A stretch of 64,000 bases of DNA. Source: Emergencia sp. 1XD21-10 (GTDB lineage Bacteria; Bacillota; Clostridia; Peptostreptococcales; Anaerovoracaceae). The stretch spans positions 1 through 64,000 of the forward strand of contig NZ_QWEQ01000010.1 of the NCBI RefSeq assembly GCF_009936045.1, given 5' to 3'. A model generated the notes under the pieces. That model did not search any database, was not told where the DNA came from, and saw nothing but the letters and a program-made list of their open reading frames with translations. A program made the position numbers and the translations under genes. Of this stretch, positions 56,337 through 64,000 are shown piece by piece; the stretch's first letter is position 1, and each line of letters begins with the position of its first letter.

Positions 56337-56597
56337 ATGGCAAGTAAAAAAGGAGTAGGTAGCTCTAAGAACGGTCGTGATTCCGAGTCGAAACGTTTAG
56401 GCGTTAAGAGAGGTGACGGTCAGTTCGTTAGCGCTGGCAGCATTTTGGTTAGACAGAGAGGTACTAAATTCCATCCTGGTAATAATGTAGGCATCGGCGG
56501 AGATGATACATTGTTTGCTAAGATTGAAGGTACTGTTAAGTTCGAAAGAAAAGACAAGACTAGAAAACAGGTTAGTGTTTATCCAAAAGAAGCTTAA
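56337..56597 (+). CDS. rpmA: 50S ribosomal protein L27
   Basis: 86 residues. The start [16 protein letters not shown] is already the mature form: the N-terminal extension ending in two Phe that Firmicutes cleave with the Prp protease is missing. The bases upstream of the ATG do not encode it in frame. AAGGAGG lies upstream. The Gly-rich N-terminus reaches the peptidyl-transferase centre. Confidence 0.97.
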   Translation: MASKKGVGSSKNGRDSESKRLGVKRGDGQFVSAGSILVRQRGTKFHPGNNVGIGGDDTLFAKIEGTVKFERKDKTRKQVSVYPKEA

Positions 56598-56647
56598 TTT
56601 TTAAGTAAGATTTAAGAATCGTGGAATTTCAACGATTTTAAGAACGG

Positions 56648-56709
56648 ATAGGAGTAGTTAGGAAGAGAAAAAGTATGTCATTCATACAGTATTCCTACAC
56701 TACTCCTAT
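56648..56709 (+). repeat. Long hairpin downstream of rpmA
   Basis: ATAGGAGTAGT (56648-56658) pairs with ACTACTCCTAT (56699-56709). Inside, AGGAA pairs with TTCCT, and GTATG (56673-56677) with CATAC (56683-56687). The tail is ATTCTTTCTT. It may end the rplU-rpmA transcript or be part of an intergenic element. Confidence 0.65.
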
Positions 56710-56743
56710 ATTCTTTCTTACATCAAAAACTAAGAAACAGGGG

Positions 56744-56854
56744 ATATTGCTAAAGTGGACAAAGATTTATTTTTTGTCAATTTTGTCAACGTTTTTCTAA
56801 TAAAACTGTGACAGAATTGACAGATTCTCAGAAATTTGTCCAATTTAGCAATAT
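56744..56854. repeat. 111-bp nested inverted repeat (MITE-like) before obgE
   Basis: Outer arms of 20 bp (56744-56763 and 56835-56854, one mismatch) start with ATATTGCTAAA. Inner arms of 14 bp (56775-56788 and 56809-56822, one mismatch) contain TGTCAATT. A central GTTTT/AAAAC (56791-56795, 56802-56806) closes the centre. The right end abuts a TATGAT -10 (56854-56859) likely used by obgE. Confidence 0.7.
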
Positions 56855-56913
56855 ATGATACACTAAGCAGACGAATTTTGAACGAAAGAGAAAACAGTAA
56901 AGGAGGCTTTGAC

Positions 56914-58206
56914 ATGTTTGTAGATAGAGCCAAAATATTCATAAAATCAGGGAAAGGTGGCAACGGATGCGTATCCTTTCGTAGAGAGCCCTTTGTACCG
57001 GAAGGCGGTCCTGACGGTGGAGACGGCGGCAAGGGCGGCGATGTAATCTTTCAGGCGGATAGAAACTTAAGAACGCTAATGGATTTTCGCTACAAGAGAA
57101 AATACGAGGCAGAAAATGGTCAGGACGGTATGAAGAAAAAGCGGTACGGAAAAAACGGGGAAAACCTGATTATTAAAGTGCCAATAGGTACTGTGATTAT
57201 TGACGAGGAAACCGGTCTTGTGATGAAGGATTTGGTGGAAGACGGCGAAAATTTTGTAGCGGCAAAAGGCGGAAAAGGCGGAAAAGGAAACACCCATTTC
57301 AAGAATTCAGTACGTCAGGCGCCGAATTTTGCGGAAGCGGGCGGTTTTGCTAAGGAAAGAAGCGTTATTCTTGAAATGAAGATGATTGCTGATGTGGGTC
57401 TTGTAGGTTTTCCGAATGTTGGAAAATCAAGTCTTCTGGCGACGGCAACCAGTGCACAGCCGAAGATTGAAAACTATCATTTTACCACCATTGCACCGAA
57501 CCTGGGTGTAGTAGAAATCTTTGACACCAGCTTTGTTATGGCGGATATTGCCGGCATTATTGAAGGTGCACATCAGGGACTGGGTTTGGGGCTGAAATTC
57601 CTAAAACACATTGAAAGAACCAAGGTTTTGATTCATGTGGTAGACGCGTCTGGCAGCGAAGGAAGAAATCCTATCGAGGACTTTGATAAAATCAACAACG
57701 AGCTGCTTAAGTACAGCGAAAAGGTGGCGAACAAGCCAATGCTGGTAGCAGCAAATAAGATGGATATGACCAGCGAAGACGATCCTGCATACATTGAGTT
57801 TAAAGAGTATGTGGAGGAAAAGGGATACAGGGTATTCCCAATTTGTGCGCCGATTAACGTGGGTGTTCATGAACTCATGTCGGCAGCCCTGGAAGAACTG
57901 AAAAAGGCGGCACTTAATTCGCAGGACGAGGACGAATACGAATATTTCGACTTTGAAACCGATGATAAAGACCCGAACTTCAAAGAAATTTATGCTTCGA
58001 AAGAGGGTAATGTTTACGTGCTTACCGGAAAACAGCTTCAGAAAATTTTTGATTCCACAAACTTTAATGATATGGGTTCTCTTCGATATCTCTATAAATA
58101 TATTGAAAAGAATGGTGCCATTGAAAAGCTTTTGGAAATGGGCCTGAGCGAAGGCGATACCATTCGGCTCTTCGACTATGAGTTTGAGTATTGGGACGAA
58201 TACTAA
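56914..58206 (+). CDS. obgE: GTPase ObgE
   Basis: Essential GTPase in ribosome assembly and, in Bacillus, stress and sporulation signalling. 430 residues from the ATG at 56914 after AAAGGAGG. Glycine-rich Obg domain (IKSGKGGNGCVSFRRE), G-domain with GFPNVGKSSLL, DIAGIIEGAH and NKMD, and a C-terminal OCT domain (FKEIYASKEGNVYVLTGK). The nadD and yqeK genes that often follow are absent. Confidence 0.97.
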   Translation: MFVDRAKIFIKSGKGGNGCVSFRREPFVPEGGPDGGDGGKGGDVIFQADRNLRTLMDFRYKRKYEAENGQDGMKKKRYGKNGENLIIKVPIGTVIIDEETGLVMKDLVEDGENFVAAKGGKGGKGNTHFKNSVRQAPNFAEAGGFAKERSVILEMKMIADVGLVGFPNVGKSSLLATATSAQPKIENYHFTTIAPNLGVVEIFDTSFVMADIAGIIEGAHQGLGLGLKFLKHIERTKVLIHVVDASGSEGRNPIEDFDKINNELLKYSEKVANKPMLVAANKMDMTSEDDPAYIEFKEYVEEKGYRVFPICAPINVGVHELMSAALEELKKAALNSQDEDEYEYFDFETDDKDPNFKEIYASKEGNVYVLTGKQLQKIFDSTNFNDMGSLRYLYKYIEKNGAIEKLLEMGLSEGDTIRLFDYEFEYWDEY

Positions 58207-58222
58207 AACGAGTTATATTCTT

Positions 58223-58252
58223 CACCTCTATATAATACTTTATATAGAGGTG
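58223..58252 (+). promoter_or_regulatory. Hairpin that sequesters a ribosome binding site
   Basis: CACCTCTATATAA (58223-58235) and TTATATAGAGGTG (58240-58252) form a perfect 13-bp stem with a 4-base loop. The 3' arm contains AGAGGTG, the ribosome site of the next gene, 5 bases before its ATG. It is followed only by ATTTT, so it is a poor terminator. Confidence 0.65.
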
Positions 58253-58257
58253 ATTTT

Positions 58258-58764
58258 ATGAACAAGAAGAAACTCTACTGCCAGGTGACAGCTTGTCTTT
58301 TGATTTTGACGGCAGCTTCTTATGGCGGAGAAATAAAGAACGAGACGTTTGCTAAGTATTATGAAAAAGCAAAAGCTATGGTGATGTATCAGATGTCCAT
58401 GGAAGATGTCAAAAGCGCTGCAGTATCGGTATCTACAGCACTTTCCAGTGCACCGGACAAGGTAGTTTCAGCCGTTGCGAAGATTAACGAGACGTCTAAA
58501 TACGGCGTGCCCATTGACGAAAAATCTGACGAGCAGATAAAGCAGGTTCATGCAGTAGCAGGCGGCGTTGTGACTGCTTCAGGAAAGGATAAAGAGAAAG
58601 GGCTTTACGTAGAAATTCGTCACGAGGGCGGAACTTCTATTTACGGCAATTTAGAAGAAATCAGCGTGGTAGAATCAGAGCGCGTTCAGAGAGGGGAAAT
58701 TATTGGAAGCTATAATACGCAAAATGAAAAAGAATTTTATTATGAACTCTCGGAAAATCTGTGA
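58258..58764 (+). CDS. Degenerate M23/LytM domain membrane protein, SpoIVFA-like
   Basis: 168 residues. An N-terminal hydrophobic segment (about 6-24) anchors it. The C-terminal 75 residues follow a LytM fold (AVAGGVVTASGKDKEKGLYV, EIRHEGGTSIYGNLE, RVQRGEIIGSY). The catalytic HxH near the end is replaced (FYYELSENL), so it is probably not a peptidase. SpoIVFA in Bacillus is a LytM-like protein in the rplU-obg neighbourhood that controls SpoIVFB, hence the suggestion. No SpoIVFB is in the window. Confidence 0.55.
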   Translation: MNKKKLYCQVTACLLILTAASYGGEIKNETFAKYYEKAKAMVMYQMSMEDVKSAAVSVSTALSSAPDKVVSAVAKINETSKYGVPIDEKSDEQIKQVHAVAGGVVTASGKDKEKGLYVEIRHEGGTSIYGNLEEISVVESERVQRGEIIGSYNTQNEKEFYYELSENL

Positions 58765-58794
58765 TATACTAATAGCTGAAAGGCTGGTATAATT

Positions 58795-59313
58795 ATGACA
58801 AAACGAATTACAGAGAAAGAATGTGAGGCGCTGTATGCGAAATATAAAACGCCTCCCCATGTAATCAGACATTGTAAGGCTGTCAGCAGGGTGGCGCGAG
58901 AAATCGGAAAACAGATGAATCTTCACGGCGCCCAGCTTGATTTAGATTTAATAGAAGGGGCTGGACTTGCCCACGACGTGGCAAGAACCAGCGATAAGCA
59001 TTGGGAAATTGGCGCAGATATTTTGGATGGTCTTGGCTATCATGCAGAAGCAAATATCGTTCGCGTCCATATGACTTACGATTTTCACGACTTTAAAGAA
59101 ATTGACGAAACGGATTTAGTCTGCCTTGGCGACCGCCTTGTCAAGGAAGATCAGTATGTGGGTCTTGATGAGCGAATCGATTATATCCTGCATAAAGCGC
59201 CGGACGAACCGGCAGTGCACGACAGAATTTTAAAGAAAAAAGAACAGACCAGACAGTTGATGAAACAAATCGAGGCTTTGATTGGACAGAGTATCGACAG
59301 CCTGTTTGAGTAA
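58795..59313 (+). CDS. HD domain phosphohydrolase
   Basis: 172 residues. Metal ligands of the HD fold are visible: His in PPHVIRHCKAV, the HD pair in GAGLAHDVART, and a later Asp in LGDRLV. Such proteins hydrolyse nucleotides or phosphate esters. It occupies the place where yqeK often lies after obg, but the sequence does not clearly match YqeK. The substrate is unknown. Confidence 0.8.
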   Translation: MTKRITEKECEALYAKYKTPPHVIRHCKAVSRVAREIGKQMNLHGAQLDLDLIEGAGLAHDVARTSDKHWEIGADILDGLGYHAEANIVRVHMTYDFHDFKEIDETDLVCLGDRLVKEDQYVGLDERIDYILHKAPDEPAVHDRILKKKEQTRQLMKQIEALIGQSIDSLFE

Positions 59314-59332
59314 GTGAAAGGAACCGCAGAAA

Positions 59333-61177
59333 ATGAACTTGACTGAAACTTTGAACCATCTGCTGAAACAGGTGGAAAAGCCTGCCAGATATATCGGCAA
59401 CGAAATTAATATGATTCGAAAGAAGCCGGACAGCGTAAAGGCGCGCCTTGCCTTTGCATTTCCGGATTTATATGAAATCGGCATGTCCTATATGGGACTA
59501 TCGATTCTTTACAATATTATAAATAAAGACGATGAACTGGCGTGCGAGCGAGTTTTTGCGCCAGCACCGGACATGGAAGCGCTCATGCGGGAGATGGACG
59601 TGCCTCTCTTTACGCTGGAGAACAAGACGCCAGTAAGAGAGATGGATTTTCTGGGCTTCACTCTGCAGTATGAGATGTCCTTTACAACCATTCTTAACAT
59701 GCTGGAGCTTGGGAATATTCCGCTTTTAGCAGCGGAGCGCACCGAGGAAGATCCGCTTATTATTGCAGGCGGCCCTTGTGCGTATAACCCGGAACCGCTG
59801 GCTGATTTTGTAGATATTTTCTTAATTGGTGACGGTGAAAAAAGTTTGCCGCTACTTTTGAAAAAGTATGGCAGAGCAAAAGAATCGGGCATGGACAAAA
59901 CATCGTTTTTAAAGGAAATTGCAGGAGATACAGGCGTTTATATTCCGTCTTTTTACAAAGCAATCTACAACGAAGACGGCACGGTGAACTCCTACGAGAA
60001 AAACTTTGAGGGCGCACCGGACAAGGTGCAGCGCTGTATTTTACCTGATATTGAAGATGTTGATTTTCCAACGAATCCGATGGTGCCGCTGATGGAAACG
60101 GTGCATGACAGAAGTGTAGTAGAAACCTTTCGGGGCTGTACCCGCGGCTGCAGATTTTGTCAGGCAGGCATGATTTACAGACCAGTGCGTGAGCGTTCCA
60201 AAGACAAGATTATGGACCTTGCTATGAAACAGCTAACAAACAGCGGACATGAGGAGCTTTCTCTTTTATCTTTGTCTACCAGTGATTATTCGGCTTTTGA
60301 ACCTCTTGCCATCGAACTGATGAGAAAATGTAAGGAACAGAACGTTTCACTGTCTCTGCCTTCTCTGAGACTGGATAGCTTTTCTTTTCAGGTGCTCGAG
60401 GAGATTCAAGGGTATAAGAAGTCGGGATTGACCTTTGCGCCGGAAGCCGGTACGCAGAGACTTCGTGACGTCATCAACAAAGGTATTACCGAAGAAGATA
60501 TTTACAGCGCTGTGGAGCAGGCTATTGAGCTGGGTTGGAAGCACATCAAGCTGTATTTTATGATTGGACTGCCGACGGAAACTGACGAAGATTTGGACGG
60601 CATCGCAGAGATTGCCAGAAAGGTCGTACAGCTTCACCGCGACTCAGGTAAGGGCGGTCGTTTTACAGTAACGGTCAGCGTTTCTAACTTTGTGCCAAAG
60701 GCGCATACTCCGTTCCAGTGGGCACCACAGAATACGACGGAAGAATTTACCCGCAAACATAATTATCTGAGCGGAAAGCTGAAAATCAAGGGCGTTACTT
60801 TTAACTATCACGATGACGCTGTCAGCACTTTTGAGGCGGTTTTTGCCAGAGGCGATAGAAAGCTAGGAAAATTACTCCTTGCTGCCCATAACGAAGGCTG
60901 CCGTCTGGATGGCTGGTCTGAACATTTCAGTTTAGAAAAATGGAACCGTGCGGTTGAAAAAAGCGGCACTGATATGGATTTTTATACCACGAGAGCCCGC
61001 CGGTTTGATGAAATCTTGCCATGGGATATCGTAGATGCTGCAGTTTCCAAGAAATTCCTGATTTCTGAGGCCGAAAAAGCTGAAAAGGAAACCACAACGA
61101 AGGACTGCAGATACGGCTGCGCAGGCTGTGGTATTAACAGCAGAGTAGAGTGCAAATGGGGAGGTATTTATGCGTAA
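59333..61177 (+). CDS. B12-binding domain radical SAM protein (TIGR03960 type)
   Basis: 614 residues. An N-terminal cobalamin-binding-like region (about 40-190; AFAFPDLYEIGMSYMG; DIFLIGDGEKSLP) precedes the radical-SAM domain with cluster motif FRGCTRGCRFCQAG (CxxxCxxC). A C-terminal Cys-rich tail reads CRYGCAGCGIN. It always pairs with the next DUF2344 gene in this family. The reaction is unknown; a tRNA or rRNA modification is often guessed. Confidence 0.92.
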   Translation: MNLTETLNHLLKQVEKPARYIGNEINMIRKKPDSVKARLAFAFPDLYEIGMSYMGLSILYNIINKDDELACERVFAPAPDMEALMREMDVPLFTLENKTPVREMDFLGFTLQYEMSFTTILNMLELGNIPLLAAERTEEDPLIIAGGPCAYNPEPLADFVDIFLIGDGEKSLPLLLKKYGRAKESGMDKTSFLKEIAGDTGVYIPSFYKAIYNEDGTVNSYEKNFEGAPDKVQRCILPDIEDVDFPTNPMVPLMETVHDRSVVETFRGCTRGCRFCQAGMIYRPVRERSKDKIMDLAMKQLTNSGHEELSLLSLSTSDYSAFEPLAIELMRKCKEQNVSLSLPSLRLDSFSFQVLEEIQGYKKSGLTFAPEAGTQRLRDVINKGITEEDIYSAVEQAIELGWKHIKLYFMIGLPTETDEDLDGIAEIARKVVQLHRDSGKGGRFTVTVSVSNFVPKAHTPFQWAPQNTTEEFTRKHNYLSGKLKIKGVTFNYHDDAVSTFEAVFARGDRKLGKLLLAAHNEGCRLDGWSEHFSLEKWNRAVEKSGTDMDFYTTRARRFDEILPWDIVDAAVSKKFLISEAEKAEKETTTKDCRYGCAGCGINSRVECKWGGIYA

Positions 61178-61829
61178 ATATGTGATTCAGTTTTCAAAAG
61201 AAGGCTACATAAAGTATACTTCGCATTTGGACATGCTGCGACTTTTTAAACGCACATTTAAAAAGTGCGGCATAGCTATGGCATACTCTCAGGGGTTTAA
61301 CCCGCACCCGAAGATGGGCTTTGCACAGCCCCTTTCTTTAGGCTATACCAGTCGCTGCGAGCTTTTGGAGTTTGAGACGACGGTGAACTATGAACCACAG
61401 GAAATAGCTGAAAAGTTGCGTAAGGTCATGCCGGAGGGTGTAGAAATTTTTTCCTGTGACTACGACCGCTCAAATGCAAAGTCTTTGGCTGCAGCAACAG
61501 AAGCAGCAGAATATCTGGTTCAGTTTCCCGTAGCTTGTGATAAAGCGAAGCACGAAAAACTTTTGACGTCATACTTAGCTCAGGAAAAAATCTTTGCTGA
61601 AAAAAGGCAGAAGAAAACTAAGAAAATGGTGACGGTGGATATTCGCTCTAAAATTCGCTCTATTGAGCTGGCAGATGGAGAAAATTTGGCGCTGTCTATG
61701 ATTCTTGACTGCGGTAGCACATCCAATTTAAGTCCGGAACAAGTCATCTCTTCCTTTGTGGAATTTGCTAGGCTTGATGTGCCTCGCTATGAGATCGAGG
61801 TAGAACGGAAAGAGATTTTCTTTGGATGA
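61170..61829 (+). CDS. Radical SAM-associated DUF2344 protein (TIGR03936 type)
   Basis: 219 residues. MRKYVIQFSKEGYIKYTSHL, then FKRTFKKCGIAMAYSQGFNPHP and LGYTSRCELLEFE are the family's landmarks. Overlaps the radical-SAM gene by 8 bases, so the two are translated together; in some bacteria they are fused. It lacks its own cluster motif. Confidence 0.92.
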   Translation: MRKYVIQFSKEGYIKYTSHLDMLRLFKRTFKKCGIAMAYSQGFNPHPKMGFAQPLSLGYTSRCELLEFETTVNYEPQEIAEKLRKVMPEGVEIFSCDYDRSNAKSLAAATEAAEYLVQFPVACDKAKHEKLLTSYLAQEKIFAEKRQKKTKKMVTVDIRSKIRSIELADGENLALSMILDCGSTSNLSPEQVISSFVEFARLDVPRYEIEVERKEIFFG

Positions 61830-61854
61830 TTTGGAATAAAATAGAATAATTTCC

Positions 61855-61883
61855 TTGACTTTCCATTTTTCTTCGGGTATGAT
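61855..61883 (+). promoter_or_regulatory. Promoter of the comEA gene
   Basis: TTGACT (61855-61860), 17 bp, TATGAT (61878-61883). Confidence 0.75.
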
Positions 61884-61910
61884 AGAAGAAAATAGGAAAG
61901 GGGAAGCAAG

Positions 61911-62603
61911 ATGGAACAACTAAAACTTTACTTGCGAATATTTAAGGAACACAAAAAAATATTTCAGATAACGGCAATGATTGCGATTGTAATCATTGCT
62001 GTTTTAGTTTTTGGACAGTATGGGGAAAAGGACGAATTTTCCGAACAATTCACTGAAGATAACGGACTGACAGTAGAAGAGGACGGCGCATCAGGCGGTG
62101 AAATGGATAAAGGCGAAAATCAGGCAGAGTCTGCAGAAAGCGCAAAGATTTATGTAGATATCGGTGGTGAAGTCAGAAATCCGGGTGTTTATGCAGTAGT
62201 CGAGGGGACTCGACTCTTTGAAGTGATTAAAGTTGCAGGTGGTTTGACGGATGAGGCTTTTACTGAGCAGATTAATCAGGCAGAGGTGGTAGTTGACGGA
62301 CAGAAGGTCGTTATTCCATCGTTTGAGGATAACAACGGCACTGCAGCTTTTGGGAGTAGCGGAAATATAGGCGGCACAGGAGAGCCAGCAGCCCTCGGAA
62401 AGGATAGTCAGGGACGAATCAACATCAACTTAGCAGACAGCAGTGTTTTGCAGGAAATTCCGGGTGTTGGCCCTGCTACGGCGGAGAAAATCATCGCTTA
62501 CCGGGAAGAAAACGGTAAATTTTCTCAAATTGAAGACATAAAAATGGTCAGCGGCATTGGAAATAAGACATTTCAAAAGATGAAAGATAAAATTACTGTA
62601 TAA
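61911..62603 (+). CDS. comEA: ComEA-type helix-hairpin-helix DNA-binding protein
   Basis: 230 residues. An N-terminal membrane segment (about 18-36), acidic spacer, an SLBB domain (IYVDIGGEVRNPGVYAV, about residues 81-140) and C-terminal tandem helix-hairpin-helix motifs (ININLADSSVLQEIPGVGPA; GIGNKTFQKMKDKI). This is the ComEA layout for DNA binding during uptake. comEB and comEC are not next to it here. Whether the cell is transformable is unknown. Confidence 0.9.
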   Translation: MEQLKLYLRIFKEHKKIFQITAMIAIVIIAVLVFGQYGEKDEFSEQFTEDNGLTVEEDGASGGEMDKGENQAESAESAKIYVDIGGEVRNPGVYAVVEGTRLFEVIKVAGGLTDEAFTEQINQAEVVVDGQKVVIPSFEDNNGTAAFGSSGNIGGTGEPAALGKDSQGRININLADSSVLQEIPGVGPATAEKIIAYREENGKFSQIEDIKMVSGIGNKTFQKMKDKITV

Positions 62604-62646
62604 GCTTTTCTTTCTCTGGCAATAATATCCGCTAAGAGGTGATGAA

Positions 62647-63147
62647 ATGTTTAGCCAGAAAAAGAAAAACCATACATGGATTTATGCATGCGCTGTGCTT
62701 ATCGTTGCGATTTTCGCTGTGGTGGTGCTCATTGCAGCGCTGACAGGAAAGGAAAGTGAAGAAGAAGCGCTGAAAGCGAACCTTGAAAGCAGAGTAGGTG
62801 AAGATGTCGCTAAAGCGGCAGATCCGGGAGATTCAGCGCCGACGTTAGATGATGAGAAGGATAACAATGATGACAATGATGATGTAGCAGGCGAGGGCGA
62901 AGATGAACCGCAGAATCATGAAAAAGATACACCAAGTCAGTTTTATCAGTCATATTATTTGATTAAATACGATAAAGATGTTATAAAGATTTTTTTCTCT
63001 GATGAGACGGGACACCTGATTGAACTGGAGGATACGACTATTGTATATGAAACTTTGTCGACTCAGGATCAGAACCGGTTCAAGGAAGGCATTAAGGTCG
63101 AAAACAGAGATGATTTGAATCGATTAATGATGGATTATGAGAGTTGA
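62647..63147 (+). CDS. Membrane-anchored protein with BofC C-terminal-like domain
   Basis: 166 residues. A membrane segment (about 10-32) and a very acidic linker (DDEKDNNDDNDD, about 75-100) lead to a C-terminal domain (SYYLIKYDKDVIKIFFSDET, then DQNRFKEGIKVENRDDLNRLM). This resembles the C-terminal domain of BofC and related clostridial proteins. BofC restrains SpoIVB in Bacillus, and the next gene is spoIVB. GAGGTGATG precedes the ATG. Confidence 0.6.
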   Translation: MFSQKKKNHTWIYACAVLIVAIFAVVVLIAALTGKESEEEALKANLESRVGEDVAKAADPGDSAPTLDDEKDNNDDNDDVAGEGEDEPQNHEKDTPSQFYQSYYLIKYDKDVIKIFFSDETGHLIELEDTTIVYETLSTQDQNRFKEGIKVENRDDLNRLMMDYES

Positions 63148-63151
63148 TGGT

Positions 63152-64000
63152 ATGTTAAATGAAAAATTGAAAAAGTGTATCTGGTTGTTTATCGGTATAA
63201 CCGCTGTTGTTCTTTGTACGGGAGTTCTTTTTCCTCAGCAGCTTTCTGTACTGACAGGGGGGCATAGCGTGGTTAGCGAGCGAGTGCTGATTCCTGGTGG
63301 ACAGTCTGTAGGGATTCAGATGGATGTAAAAGGGGCGCTCATTGTAGGTGTTGAGAAAAAGATAGGTCCCGAGGTTGGTGACATGATTGTTGCAGTGAAC
63401 GGGCAGAAAGTGGATGGACCTGATGATGTTAACAGAGTTGTATCAGGAAGCGGAAAAGCTGTGCAACTGACGGTCATTAGAAATAATAAATCTATGGACT
63501 TCTCGGTAACTCCCTATTATGACAAGGCAAGCAGAGAATACAAGCTGGGACTTTGGATTAAAGAAAAAATTGCAGGCATTGGAACACTTAGCTTTTATGA
63601 TCCAAAGACAGGCAGCTTTGCAGCGCTGGGTCACGGAATTTATGAAGCCGAGACTGGTATGCTGCTGGAAACCAGAACGGGAAGTCTTTTGCACACTAGG
63701 GTCAGTCAGATTAAGGCAGGAGAAAAAGGTGTGCCGGGGGAAATTGGCGGTGTAATCTATGATTTTCAAAATCCGCTTGGAGAAATTATGAAAAACACTG
63801 AGTTCGGTATCTATGGGAAAGGTGATGATCCCCAGGATTTTGACTTGGATCATCCCATGGTGATGGCGTATCAGGAAGAAATCGAAGAGGGTAAGGCGTA
63901 CATTCTTACAACCATTGATGAAACGAAGGTAGAGCAGTTTGAAATTGAAATTACGAAGGTGAAAAACCAGAATAAAGCAGATAGTAAAGGTCTTGAATTT
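63152..64000 (+). CDS. spoIVB: SpoIVB peptidase, 3' end cut
   Basis: 283 residues are visible in an open frame running off the window. A membrane segment (about 8-27) and a PDZ domain (IQMDVKGALIVGVEKKIG, EVGDMIVAVNGQKVDGPDDV) precede the start of the S55 protease domain (GIGTLSFYDPKTGSFAALGH). The catalytic Ser should lie just beyond the edge. SpoIVB is the signalling protease that triggers pro-sigma-K processing in the mother cell. The ATG at 63152 lies 4 bases after the previous stop. Confidence 0.93.
   Translation, partial: MLNEKLKKCIWLFIGITAVVLCTGVLFPQQLSVLTGGHSVVSERVLIPGGQSVGIQMDVKGALIVGVEKKIGPEVGDMIVAVNGQKVDGPDDVNRVVSGSGKAVQLTVIRNNKSMDFSVTPYYDKASREYKLGLWIKEKIAGIGTLSFYDPKTGSFAALGHGIYEAETGMLLETRTGSLLHTRVSQIKAGEKGVPGEIGGVIYDFQNPLGEIMKNTEFGIYGKGDDPQDFDLDHPMVMAYQEEIEEGKAYILTTIDETKVEQFEIEITKVKNQNKADSKGLEF

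Overview
This window looks like chromosome from an anaerobic, endospore-forming member of the Clostridia (Bacillota). The evidence is moderate-to-low GC, strong AGGAGG-type ribosome binding sites, and sigma-A-like promoters with 17-bp spacers. It also carries anaerobic class III ribonucleotide reductase (nrdD-nrdG), the metF-metH pair, several 4Fe-4S and radical-SAM proteins, and a set of sporulation genes: an alpha/beta SASP, ylbJ, a spoIVFA-like gene, a bofC-like gene and spoIVB. A placement near Clostridiales Family XIII is only a guess.

Layout. 1-0.65 kb: 3' part of a proline racemase-family gene. 0.7-9.3 kb: DNA repair and tRNA/rRNA modification core (recN-argR on minus; ruvC-ruvA-ruvB-queA, tgt-rlmD-like on plus), with an inverted ferritin gene between queA and tgt. 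9.3-13.0 kb: a graveyard of decayed accessory DNA (frameshifted RhuM gene, IS481-type transposase tail, large serine recombinase remnant, toxin-antitoxin pair with a frameshifted toxin, broken nuclease-like gene, IS3-type fragment). 13.0-14.6 kb: Crp/Fnr regulator, ferredoxin and membrane Fe-S protein, with a palindrome at an ideal activator position. 14.7-26.7 kb: lipoprotein, MBL hydrolase, mnmM, M20 amidohydrolase, GH25 lysozyme, DNA glycosylase, metF-metH, serine/threonine transporter, a PepD-like lipoprotein lacking its metal ligands, GNAT. 26.8-36.4 kb: nrdDG, rpmB, an intergenic compound repeat, small proteins, recG, SASP, rsmD-coaD. 36.5-41.9 kb: LemA/DUF3137, ylbJ, tmcAL, ackA, rpmF. 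41.9-52.7 kb: dapA, a chimeric gene remnant, asd, uppP, ftsK, rimO, pgsA, cinA, recA with an SOS box. 52.7-64 kb: EcsC remnant, nitroreductase, SPFH/ribbon-helix-helix pair, rplU-rpmA-obgE, spoIVFA-like, HD protein, the paired B12-radical SAM/DUF2344 genes, comEA, bofC-like and the start of spoIVB.

Most of the window is conserved housekeeping DNA, and I see no complete novel defence or biosynthetic system. The points most worth a second look are: the Crp/Fnr-ferredoxin-membrane Fe-S cassette with its operator; a chimeric ornithine cyclodeaminase/threonine dehydratase remnant behind a CsoR-like palindrome and terminator; the joint absence of the Prp protease gene and of the L27 extension it cleaves; a ribosomal protein L21 with an extra C-terminal domain; a 111-bp nested palindrome at the obgE promoter; a hairpin that buries the ribosome binding site of the spoIVFA-like gene; and the compound repeat behind rpmB.
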